From Acetatifactor sp. (GTDB lineage Bacteria > Bacillota > Clostridia > Lachnospirales > Lachnospiraceae): a stretch of DNA of 36,903 nt. The notes under the pieces are model-generated. The model saw nothing but the letters and a program-made list of their open reading frames with translations, made no database searches and was not told where the DNA came from. The stretch covers positions 1 to 36,903 of the forward strand of contig JAEDDX010000022.1 in assembly GCA_016293615.1 (NCBI GenBank), in the 5' to 3' direction. This document shows, piece by piece, positions 7,237 through 16,900 of this stretch. Positions within the stretch are counted from its first letter, which is position 1. The number at the start of each line of letters is the position of its first letter. The position numbers were made by a program, and so were the translations under genes.

Positions 7237-10200
7237 TTACAAAGGCTCGTCCGGATTCATAAACGGGGTGTCGCCTCGAAGCTCCGTTCCCTCCGAAAGG
7301 GGATATTTGTTGACATATCTGCAGAAACCGACTCCGTATTCATCGGGTCTTTGTCTCGTTACGATCTCCTCCTTCTTCGCGACTATGATCTCATTGATCA
7401 GGTAAGCATACTGGATCTCACTCCACTTTGCCATACCTTCGTAGACCTCGAGCTCCTTGTCTTTGCCGTACTTCTTACGGATGGCGCTTCTGTTCCAGTT
7501 CAGGTACTGCCAGATGTGCGTGGTCTCATGCGCCAGAGTCATGATGGACTGGATGCGGGGAGCACCGTTCTCTACCAGAATCGTGTACTCATCTCCCTTT
7601 CTGATCGCCACGCCCAGGACTCTGCCGTCCGGCTCTCCGGTCGGCACAAAGGTCTTGTTGAGTGCCTTATGCAGTCTCTTGGAATTCACCATCTTCACCC
7701 TGACGGGCACTTTGATCTTCACACCGTAGAAGAGGTCCATATTGCGGATTACTTCGCGATAGATGGAGATAAATTCTTTCTCTGACTTGATGGCGGTTCT
7801 GCTGCAGACCATACATCGCTCGCGGCCGTCCTTTAAGACTTCCATCTCCTTACCGGTCAATTCCGCGCCGCAGAAATCACAGTAGTGTTTGCCGGGCTGT
7901 CTGGGTTCGTAGGAATTCTCGATCATCTCGGCAATCGACTTGCCCTCTCTTGCCTGCTTGAGTCCGCTGTTGTCAAAGCCCATGCCCTTCAACAGATCAA
8001 AGGTGCCCTGAAGTTCCAAAATCTCCGGAAGCTCAGTGCCGCCGTAAAGCAGGAAATATCTCTCATGGTAAGGCTTTCTCTCCTGCACGGTTGCCTCAGG
8101 CTTTACTACCTCGGGCGTCTCAAACTCAATGCTGCCCTCCGTTTCACTGCCCTCAGCGTTCAGGAGCGCTTCGGGTGCATGGCTTCCGTGTGAGGAGGAA
8201 GAATATTTCACAGACATGCCGGACTGCATGTCGCCGCCTTCCGTATTGCCGTCAGGGGTATTTCCTTCCTCACCGGGAGCAGGCTGTGAAACAGTTCCAT
8301 TGTCTTTTTTGCCCTTCTTCTTTTCCTCGCGGGCTTTCTTTTTCTCTTCCCTGCGCTTCTTCTTTTCTTCCTTCTCTTTTTCCTTCTCCTCAGGAGTTTT
8401 CTTCTTGAAGAGTTTTCCGAAGAAATCTTTTATCTTCTGAATGATGCGCTTGATTTTTCTCTTGAGTCTGCCAAAGAAGCCCTTCGGCTCTTCTTCCTCT
8501 CCCTCCTCGGGGTTCGGTTCGGGAAGCGGATACTTGGGTGCCTCCGGCTCGGCAGGAGGATTCATGCTCTTCTCCATCGCATCGAAGTGCCAATCCAGAT
8601 AGTCGCAGACAATGGAGAAAATACGATTCAGATTTCTCTTGACCGCAACCAGAAGTCCGATATCCAGCTGGCTGTCTTCCACGATATAGATGACATTCTG
8701 ATCCGGTGCAAAGCCGTTCTCTCCCCGCAGGCTGTAAGTTATGGGTTCCTTGCTCTCGTTTGCATTGAGGGCACAGATAAACGGCTGATTCTCCGCAAAC
8801 AGGGTAGCGAATACCTCGTTAAACAGCACTGTCAGAGTATTGATGATCTCGGGCGTGACTGTCTCATCGGGGAATTCAATCTTTAAAATCTGCTTGTTGC
8901 AATAGGTTCTCTCGGGAATTCCGTTGATCAATATCTTGCGGCCGCCGGCGAAATCATTGTGTTTTTTCATCTGCCAATAAGCAGGGGTTGCCACTTTGAC
9001 ATCCGCGTACTGCGTCACGACCTTCATTCCGTTGATATCCTTCACATCGCCCATCGTCTCGGAGTCCCTGACATTGGACAGGACATACTCTCTCACCTGA
9101 CGATACCCGGGTCTTCCCTCGATGTGGTCTGCTGCCCTCCGCACGAGGACCTGACCGTCCCTGGTCACGCGCTGCATCTCGTAATACTTGCCGTTAAAGG
9201 TAAAGAACTGTCCGGGGAGATATTTCTGGAATACCTGGCCGTAAAGCTCGGTTCCTAAGTACTGCTTCTCTCCGTTTTCGTCCTCAGCCACATAGGTCGC
9301 ACTCTGCAGGTCTCCCATAAACCCGCTCTTAAAACGGGAGTCTGAGATATAGTACATATTTTGCATGACACCGGTGTCCAGGGAGAACTTACGGCGCACA
9401 AGCAGAGTATCAATCGTGAAACATTCCTCTTTGCTGCCGACTTTCCGGACGATCGTCTCGCCGTTGATGCGGTTCATCTCATGTCGGCTCCTGCCTTCGA
9501 AGCAGACACAGATCTCATGCCACAGACTCTGGCGCACAAACTCCGTATCACCGTCTACAAGCATCAGTTCTCTCTTGATCTCCTCCTCGGAGACCATCCC
9601 GGTACACATTCTTAAGCAAAGTCTCAGTACGACATTTCGCATCGTGTGGGCGTAATCGGCCACAATGTAGGGAATTGCCTTGGAGTCGGCGTTAAACAGA
9701 CCGTCGTTGGCTGTCATGTAATCCTTCAGCAGATAAGCGGAAGAAACCACATTGACGAAGCCCTGATCGGTACCTCTGGTCGAGAACAGTCTCTTGATCT
9801 CGAAGAGGTTGCTGGATTCATCCTCAACCGTCATGTACAGGTTTTTGCTGGTCTTGGCGTTCCACAGGTTAGGGGACACACGAAACATTTCATCCATCAC
9901 ATCCTGGCTCGCAGGAAGCTGGGCATAATTCAGCAGATCATAATAATACTGCTTGGCAATCCAGTGCATGTCGACAACCGGGAAAGCATCTCCGCCGTAC
10001 CACTCTGTGCCCTGTACCTGATTCTTCAGAGCGACAAAGGACATCTCCGTGCCGATACCGAGATATCTGGACAGATTCGGAAGCATTCTGTGCTGCAGTC
10101 TGTCTTCGTCGGCTTCCCAGCACATATAGGAGCTGGTGCCCTTGTGATGGTCGGTTGCGGATACCTCCGTGAGACTGGTCATCAGCACATGGGAAAGTGC

Positions 10201-11670
10201 ATCTACCAGGCCGTCACAGTTTTTATCGGTAGAACAATAGGTAATCTTCTGATTTCCCTTGCGGCAGTGGCGCACCAGCGAGTTTAAGCCGACCTGCGCG
10301 GTCGTCAAAAGTCTCGAAGGTTCAATGATGACCACAAAACCGACTTTTCTGAAAAACGCTTCGTTCTTTTCATGCAGTGAAAGGTTGTTGACATCGGACC
10401 GGGTGATAATACCGACATTCAGCGTATCCGATTCATCACGATTTAAAACACCGACATTCCACATATTCGGAACATTGGTAATCGCGTACAGACCCTTCTC
10501 GCACCATTCCTTTATGTCATCCTCAATACCATGGCGTCCCAGAACGATCAGCACATGCTGTCCCTTCAGGATACAGCGGTTCATCGGATAAAATGCATAA
10601 GGAATCAGATCATAATAGAACGGGTTATTGAACAGAATGCTCTTCCCGCTCATCAGCTCCAGACCGGAGTTCAGATAGTTCTGATCCGGTGTAAACCCCT
10701 TGTTCTTCATTCTGCGCATGAAGCGGCTGTACGCCACCACCATATCGTCTTCATTCTCTTCCATTTCATCGAGAATCTGCTCATCGGTACGAAGTGCTGT
10801 CGTACCGTTGTTGATGGTGGTATTCTCAGCGTCCAGCTTGTCGCCGAACAATTTGCGCAGAATCGGTCTAAGGAGCGAATAATTGGATACACGCTCTGCC
10901 TCATCGGCTTCCCCGTACAAATTCTCCTGTCTTTCATCATGGGTCAGACCGTCCAGGAAGAAGAATACTTCACCCAGCAGAATCAGGCCAAACACAGGGG
11001 AAAAGGGAACATTCAGGTATTCCTGCTCAAACAGCCAGTTGGAAATGCAGGACAAAATCAGGGAGACCGCAATGGCTCCGTGATAAAAGGTGCGCAAAAA
11101 GGTACGCATCTGTCCCAAATGCGGCTTGATACACCAGATGCCCTCCTCGGCAGAAGGTTCATAGGCAATCTGCGCGCAAAATCCGTAAATCGGATTGTCC
11201 TCCGCAAACAGCTTCTTCATGAACAAAACCAGGGGTTTCTTCACTGCAACATGAATTGCCATAAACATGGTATTTTCAATCGTATACAGCAGAAAGAAGA
11301 TTTTCCCGCCATCCAGATAGTTCCTCAGACGGGTCCCAAGATTTCCGAAAGAATTCGCAAGCGTGCCAAGGTTTCCGCCCAACGCGCCCTGCAGCTTATT
11401 CTGGATCCCGTACAACAGATTCGGCAGATACTCAAGCCATCCCTGGATGGTTTCCGTAATCCGGACCATACAGATCAAAAGAACAGCGCAGTACAGGAGA
11501 GAAACGATCGGCATGGCAAACTGTCTGCTTCTGTACTCTTTCTTCAGGTTCGTCTTACTGTTTGCCAGTACAAGGAGCAGGAAGGGAGTCATCGGAGCTA
11601 AATATCCCAACAGGCTGCCAAAAGTACCGGGCAGATTTGCGCCGGTAAACGCATTTGCCAGATTATTCAT
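7237..11670 (-). CDS. Large polytopic membrane protein with C-terminal DA1-type zinc metallopeptidase domain
   Basis: This 1477-residue protein is the last gene of the operon. Seen: hydrophobic segments near residues 25-40, 52-72, 122-150, 198-215 and 222-240. A cytoplasmic middle (about 330-1030) resembles a decayed SF2 helicase: SGKS at 341-344 without a proper Walker A, VLIVLGR as a motif Ia-like strand, IIEPSR where DExH would be, and YLPGQFFTFNGKYYEM, which recalls the YprA/MrfA helicase C-terminal module. A cationic amphipathic stretch (about 1064-1092) and a Lys/Glu-rich helix follow. At 1264-1289 comes CxxC-x18-CxxC, then HETTH (1381-1385) and a YEG glutamate at 1411. This matches the LIM-like plus HExxH...EG layout of the plant DA1 peptidase. 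Its ATG overlaps the upstream stop by 8 bases (GGAGG six bases before). Peptidase call: good; helicase kinship: tentative. Confidence 0.8.
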   Translation of the reverse strand: MNNLANAFTGANLPGTFGSLLGYLAPMTPFLLLVLANSKTNLKKEYRSRQFAMPIVSLLYCAVLLICMVRITETIQGWLEYLPNLLYGIQNKLQGALGGNLGTLANSFGNLGTRLRNYLDGGKIFFLLYTIENTMFMAIHVAVKKPLVLFMKKLFAEDNPIYGFCAQIAYEPSAEEGIWCIKPHLGQMRTFLRTFYHGAIAVSLILSCISNWLFEQEYLNVPFSPVFGLILLGEVFFFLDGLTHDERQENLYGEADEAERVSNYSLLRPILRKLFGDKLDAENTTINNGTTALRTDEQILDEMEENEDDMVVAYSRFMRRMKNKGFTPDQNYLNSGLELMSGKSILFNNPFYYDLIPYAFYPMNRCILKGQHVLIVLGRHGIEDDIKEWCEKGLYAITNVPNMWNVGVLNRDESDTLNVGIITRSDVNNLSLHEKNEAFFRKVGFVVIIEPSRLLTTAQVGLNSLVRHCRKGNQKITYCSTDKNCDGLVDALSHVLMTSLTEVSATDHHKGTSSYMCWEADEDRLQHRMLPNLSRYLGIGTEMSFVALKNQVQGTEWYGGDAFPVVDMHWIAKQYYYDLLNYAQLPASQDVMDEMFRVSPNLWNAKTSKNLYMTVEDESSNLFEIKRLFSTRGTDQGFVNVVSSAYLLKDYMTANDGLFNADSKAIPYIVADYAHTMRNVVLRLCLRMCTGMVSEEEIKRELMLVDGDTEFVRQSLWHEICVCFEGRSRHEMNRINGETIVRKVGSKEECFTIDTLLVRRKFSLDTGVMQNMYYISDSRFKSGFMGDLQSATYVAEDENGEKQYLGTELYGQVFQKYLPGQFFTFNGKYYEMQRVTRDGQVLVRRAADHIEGRPGYRQVREYVLSNVRDSETMGDVKDINGMKVVTQYADVKVATPAYWQMKKHNDFAGGRKILINGIPERTYCNKQILKIEFPDETVTPEIINTLTVLFNEVFATLFAENQPFICALNANESKEPITYSLRGENGFAPDQNVIYIVEDSQLDIGLLVAVKRNLNRIFSIVCDYLDWHFDAMEKSMNPPAEPEAPKYPLPEPNPEEGEEEEPKGFFGRLKRKIKRIIQKIKDFFGKLFKKKTPEEKEKEKEEKKKRREEKKKAREEKKKGKKDNGTVSQPAPGEEGNTPDGNTEGGDMQSGMSVKYSSSSHGSHAPEALLNAEGSETEGSIEFETPEVVKPEATVQERKPYHERYFLLYGGTELPEILELQGTFDLLKGMGFDNSGLKQAREGKSIAEMIENSYEPRQPGKHYCDFCGAELTGKEMEVLKDGRERCMVCSRTAIKSEKEFISIYREVIRNMDLFYGVKIKVPVRVKMVNSKRLHKALNKTFVPTGEPDGRVLGVAIRKGDEYTILVENGAPRIQSIMTLAHETTHIWQYLNWNRSAIRKKYGKDKELEVYEGMAKWSEIQYAYLINEIIVAKKEEIVTRQRPDEYGVGFCRYVNKYPLSEGTELRGDTPFMNPDEPL

Positions 11671-13846
11671 ACAGCTCCTCCCTTCTCACTTCTATTTTCT
11701 TGAGGAAATCGATCGGGATCTGAATATAGTTGCCGGTCTGCATATACTCAAGCCGTGTAACCTTATCTTCCTCGAAAGGAATGGTGTAGACGAAATCCAC
11801 CGGCCGTTCAAAGTTGTACTCGTACGGTCTGATCTTATCTCCGTCCACAACACAGGTGTCGGAAAAGACGCTGCCAAATACTGCCCGCAACTCCTCCCTG
11901 CTTCTCTTGATATCCTCAATGTGTTTTCTGAACACCCTCATTTTAAGGGTTTCAGGGGCGTCATACTGTTTTCGATACTCCACCACGGAAAATCCCTTCA
12001 TCGCGGTGCAGGCATGAGAAAGATATTCACAAAAACGGTCTTCCGTCAGATTGATATCATCATAAATCCCTCTCATACATTCGTTGAATTCCGCAAAAAG
12101 CTTCCTCATCTGCTTTCTCGAAACAATCAGACGAACGATTGCGATGACGAGCATGATAACCGTGACTGCCGTGAACAGGACGAACGTGGTGATCTTCGTC
12201 TTATCCGTAGACAGATTGTTAAATAACAGCGGAACAAAGCCAAGCAGATAGATCAGGATGGCAGCAATACCCACAACAATGGTCGTGGTTCTGGTCATTC
12301 GGGTATCGATGGCCTTTCTTATGATCTTGTCCCGCTCCTCCATCTTCTTCAGATACTCGGACATATCAGCAAAGTCTCTGGTTTCTACTGCCACCATTTC
12401 CTTTTCCTGCTGATTGGTGTATTGCTCCACCTCCTCGAGCTGTGCATCGTCCAGAAAACGCGCCCGGTCATAATCCGGCGTATTCAAAAGCTTCGTCTCC
12501 TCCGTGGCCAGCCGCAGTGATTTGCGCTCCTGCCGTAAGAGTTCGGACAGTGCCTTTTTCGAGGCCCGCAAAGTCGCGGCCCATACCGAGAATTCGTCCT
12601 TGGGGCAGTCTGTCGCCATACCAAGCTCCTTTGGTTTGGAGTAAAGAGCCTCCGTATTTACATTGCCCATCTCAGGGAAAGAGACAGGCACCCTGGTGCG
12701 GAAGGCAACATCCATATCATGGTTGGAGATTCCCTCTCTGGGCGTACCCTCCAGCTCCCGTAATTTTGCTTCCAGAAGATCCTGTGTAACCGCCAGCTTC
12801 GTATCATAGACCGTAAGCAGCCGGTCCATGGCTTCTCTGTTATCTTCGCACGAAATCGAATAGACACGGTTTGCCCTCAGCGCTCCGCTCGGCGGATCGT
12901 TCTGTGCCAGTATCAAAAGGGTATATAAAAACTTGAGATACTCCTGCACATATTTCATGTGGCTCTTCGGCAGAATATCAAAGACCAAATAACGCATTCT
13001 GCCGAAATAAAGGTTCCAGTCCACAAAATCTGAATATTGATTCTCAACATGGGTCGTCCATGAAGTTTCAATATCATATTTTTCTTCTTCCAATGTTCGT
13101 TTCGCTATGCAGATCATCTCTGTGGGAGGGACAATGTCTCTGTCCGCATCCGAATTCAGGATTTCCTGCCACAGCTCTTCTTTTCGTATGCTCTCGGCAA
13201 CATACTCCCGAAATGCCAGGTCCTCGTTTGCATCTGTGTTTCTTCCGTGCATGACTTCTTCATGGCAGAGGAAGGTTGCAAGACGGGTCAGGGGCTCTTT
13301 CGAAGACTTTTCAAATGCCTCGAATTTCACCCGCTTGAGATCCTCGTAATACTGCTCGACATCCGCCTTGTATTTTTCTTCGGCTTCATCGAGAAGCTTT
13401 GCACGCGTCTTGCTGTCGACTCTCCCGGTCTCCCGGTCCTTTTCTTCGACCGCAGCACCCTCCTGAGTCCCCGAGACGGTACTTGCCTGCGTGTCCCCCT
13501 GCGCGGTTTCGGTCTGCACAGTATCCGGCTGTATCTTTTCCGGCTGCGCATTCTGCCTCAGCGCATCGGGGATTTTCAGCTCAGGATATTTGGGAAGCAC
13601 AGGCTTGCTTCTGTCAAAGGGATTCTTCTCCCGAAGTCCTCTCTCGTCGCAGACAACAATGGCGCGCCATTCTTCTCTGTTGCCGACTACCTCACGAAGC
13701 TTGGGGACGGCAAATGTCAGGGTATCTTCCTCCGGTCTCCATTCACAGAAATGAACATCCGACTTTTCAATCAGTGGTTTCAGAAAAATATCATATTCTC
13801 TGATTGCATCAATATGATTCTTCTCTGCAATAACTACAGTGAACAA
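11663..13846 (-). CDS. Two-TM coiled-coil protein of the tubulin/VWA operon, function unknown
   Basis: I do not recognise a named family. The N-terminal about 75 residues alternate strands and helices (FTVVIAEKNH..., AIVVCDE), as in a small Rossmann-like or receiver-like domain. A Gln/Thr/Glu-rich linker (about 95-140) follows, then a long, mostly helical charged region. Two adjacent membrane helices lie at about 520-577, followed by a helical cytoplasmic tail of about 150 residues. Both soluble parts would face the cytoplasm, where they could touch the tubulin-like protein (inference). I choose a TTG start at 13846, because GGAGG lies eight bases upstream. The in-frame GTG at 13855 has GGAG directly abutting it, which is too close. 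The end overlaps the next gene by 8 bases, indicating coupled translation. Confidence 0.8.
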   Translation of the reverse strand: MFTVVIAEKNHIDAIREYDIFLKPLIEKSDVHFCEWRPEEDTLTFAVPKLREVVGNREEWRAIVVCDERGLREKNPFDRSKPVLPKYPELKIPDALRQNAQPEKIQPDTVQTETAQGDTQASTVSGTQEGAAVEEKDRETGRVDSKTRAKLLDEAEEKYKADVEQYYEDLKRVKFEAFEKSSKEPLTRLATFLCHEEVMHGRNTDANEDLAFREYVAESIRKEELWQEILNSDADRDIVPPTEMICIAKRTLEEEKYDIETSWTTHVENQYSDFVDWNLYFGRMRYLVFDILPKSHMKYVQEYLKFLYTLLILAQNDPPSGALRANRVYSISCEDNREAMDRLLTVYDTKLAVTQDLLEAKLRELEGTPREGISNHDMDVAFRTRVPVSFPEMGNVNTEALYSKPKELGMATDCPKDEFSVWAATLRASKKALSELLRQERKSLRLATEETKLLNTPDYDRARFLDDAQLEEVEQYTNQQEKEMVAVETRDFADMSEYLKKMEERDKIIRKAIDTRMTRTTTIVVGIAAILIYLLGFVPLLFNNLSTDKTKITTFVLFTAVTVIMLVIAIVRLIVSRKQMRKLFAEFNECMRGIYDDINLTEDRFCEYLSHACTAMKGFSVVEYRKQYDAPETLKMRVFRKHIEDIKRSREELRAVFGSVFSDTCVVDGDKIRPYEYNFERPVDFVYTIPFEEDKVTRLEYMQTGNYIQIPIDFLKKIEVRREELYE

Positions 13847-13864
13847 TTCATTCACCTCCGTTTC

Positions 13865-13889
13865 CCCGGCCCGCTCTTCACGGGCCGGG
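13865..13889 (-). other. GC-only 9-bp hairpin between the tubulin and 2-TM genes
   Basis: Perfect arms CCCGGCCCG and CGGGCCGGG with a seven-base loop lie in the 57-base gap, about 15 bases after the tubulin-like stop codon. No T-tract follows, so it is unlikely to terminate transcription. An intercistronic hairpin like this may protect or process mRNA and set different protein amounts for the genes on either side. Confidence 0.75.
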
Positions 13890-13903
13890 TGTTACACCGT
13901 TCA

Positions 13904-16900
13904 TTATGCCTGGATCTTACTCTTCATGTCTGCAAGCACTGCCTCGTAATCATCAGGTTCGGGAGTTGTGCTGAAGACATTCTTAATTCTTCTGTAAATG
14001 ATGTCGATCACTTCGCTGTCATTGGCTGCGGTATTTCCGTTAACCTTGTCAAACTTCTTGTAGTTCTCCATCAGCAGGTTGAACTGATCCTCAAGGATCA
14101 TGCACAGTCTGGGATGTACATCCACAGGGCTCTCGCATCTAGTCAGCTCGTCCTGGATCGTCTTGATTGCCGCATCTACCATGGCAATGATCTCACCGGA
14201 ATAGCGCATGCTGTTCGGCAGGGAGTTGTAATAGAACATCGGAATCTCGAAGATACTGGTTGTTCCCTCGTGCAGATCATCGATCTGGAACTCTTCAAGA
14301 GCCTTTGCGAACTGGGTCTGCTCGTAGTTTGATCTCTTCACCTCATCTCTCTTATGCTTCTTGCCGGTAATCTTCTCGATATCGCCGACAATGGCAGCAC
14401 TGATATACAGGGAGTCGAGAATCTCATAGAACTCATCACAGAGCGTTCCGTTGGATACTACCAGATCCACATATCTCTCGTCGGAATTCTCATATTTGTA
14501 GACCTTCTTCTTAGCATATGCCGTGGAGATCTTTCTGAAGGTGATTGCCTTGAACAACAAACCGTAGATCATCGCCTGATGAATTCTGGTCACCATCTTC
14601 TTCTGATAGTCAAGGTCAAGCTCAGGCATTACGGAGATGGAATCCCATCTCTTATCGATATGCGTGGAAATCATCATATCCTTGGTGGAATCGGGACCGA
14701 TATTCTTGGAGTACTCCATGTATGCCTTATGGTAAAGACCTGCGTTGCGGTCTCTGGTCTCGGTCTCGTTTGCCGCAGCAAACTTATTGAGCTTATCAGG
14801 GGTCAGATTGTACAATGCATTGAAGAAATGCAGTTCATATCTGGACACGGTATCGGTAGCCTCTGCATTGGGGAGCAGATCCCTCACGCGATACTCTCTC
14901 ATGTCAAGGAGAGACTTATTGTAAGCACACAGGCTGATCATACGGTCTTCCACATTGTGGAGCTTCTCGATACCGGGTGCTGCAAGTCTTGCGCCCATGC
15001 CGATGACCTCAAGAATGTGTCTCTCGATATCGGTCTGGTTCATATGGTCGATCACCTGTCCGTCGCCGGCACCCTCGGTACGCTGTTTTGCTCTCGCCAC
15101 GAGACGGGCCTCCAAAGCGATGGCCTTGATGATGTTGCAGTCGATCTGAGGACAGTCGTTGCGTACACTCTCCACAAAATGACCAAACATGATATCGTCG
15201 AAAATGTCAACTCTGAGGTCGTTCTCTACGACATCCATGTTTTTGATCTCTTTCTCGAACGCTACATTCTTCTTGATCGCATCGAAGATCATACCGTTGA
15301 GCTCGGAGCTGAGCATCGTGCTTTCCTTGCCGCAGCCCTTGTTGGACTTCGCCATCTCAACCAGAATTTCTTCGGTAGCACAGATCTTGTACTCGGAATC
15401 ACCCTTCTTGAACTGCAGGCTGTTAACGATCTCCTCCTGCTTTCTGATAAGACCTGCTACCTTGCCTTCGAAGGTGTCGAAGAATCTTTCGAAGTTTGCA
15501 CTCAGCTCCTTCACATATTCATAACCTTCCTTGAATGCCTCCAGTTTAGCGATGGTGGTTGCAAGCTTCTCAATGGTCTTGAAGTACTTGCTGAAGAAAC
15601 CATTCAGCTGGTTGTAATAATTCTTCAGCTCAGCTTCCTGATAGAACTTTACCTTCTCCTGCTCAGCGTTACAGAAATCATCAATGGATGCTTCCTTATC
15701 GGACTTGGTCAGCTTGGTATCATAATCCTCAGGCTTGTCAGCATCCTTCGCAAATCTCTTAAGGGTCTTGAGCAGATCGCTTTCCTCTGCGGCATAGCTC
15801 TGGATATCCTGCTCAAATCTGGTGGCAATACGATACAGCATGTAACGGATTGCATTGGGGTGGAAGATACCGTTCAGCTCGTTCTTGATAGCGGTCTCAA
15901 GCATGTAATCATTCTTCTCATTGATCGTCTTGGTATCGTTTCTGAAGATGGATTCTGCTCTGCTGGATGCAGTCTTTCTCGCATTGGCACGAACGGCCTC
16001 TTCGTAAGAACGAAGGGTTCTTAAGTTGGAGGAAGCATTGCCCCTCTTATCGGGATCACCGATATAGTCGATGGTTTTGGACAGACGGTTTGCGCTGTTG
16101 CGGGCACCGCCGATGGCATGGTTGCTGAATACGGAATCACACATCTCGGTCTCGAGCGCAGAGATGTACTTGTCGAGACGCTCGTCGATATCACTTAAGT
16201 ATTTGCCGCGGATATCCTTGGAGAAGGAATCGGTCGCCTGATCCATGGTAGTTACATATACTTCTCCGATGGTAGGAAGTTCCACGATCGGAAGGTTCTT
16301 TGCACGACCCTCGCGAAGCTTCTGCTGGAATACCTTGTCATATTTGGTCCACTTAGCGGTCTCGCCGTCGCCGCCGATAGAATCCATCGCCCAGTCGCAG
16401 GCAATGTACTCTACGATGTCCTCGTAAGGGTACTTGATTGCGGATGCACCGATGCCGCCGAAACGGTTTCTTCCGAAGTTACCGGGCTTTGCAAGCTCCT
16501 TAATGATATTGTCCTCCACAGAGAATGCCTTCTTCTGCATCGGTCCAATGTTCTGCTCGTACAAAGCTCTGGATGCCTGTGAAATGTACTGATCCAGGGA
16601 AACCATGATTGCATCCTCGGAGTCCTGTCCGTCCATCAGGAAGCAGAAATCGCAGGGCAGAGTGGAGAGAGACTTCATCTCATCGGTTCCGGGTACGGAG
16701 AAGTCGATGTGCAGGCCGCGGTACTTCTCCAGATCCTGTCCCTCCAGGTCCATAAAGCCGGAGCCCTTGATCATGAAGGCGTTCAGCTCCTTGATGGTCG
16801 CATACGCATTTCTTCTCTGGCTTTCCTTTTCCACATTGGAGGTGATAACGGAATTGAGTGCCTCAGGAAGCATGATCAGGGAACGCACGATCAGAGCCTT

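Noticed and set aside
10600..10680. A functional Walker A motif (SGKS) in the 1477-aa protein
   Set aside because: The spacing is G-x5-GKS rather than G-x4-GK[ST], and no matching DExx box follows, so ATP hydrolysis is not supported.
14354..16024. A 556-codon open frame on the plus strand
   Set aside because: It lies wholly antisense to the tubulin-like gene, has no ribosome binding site or recognisable domain, and its Leu/Ile/Val-rich, His-rich content is what the reverse strand of a codon-biased gene gives.
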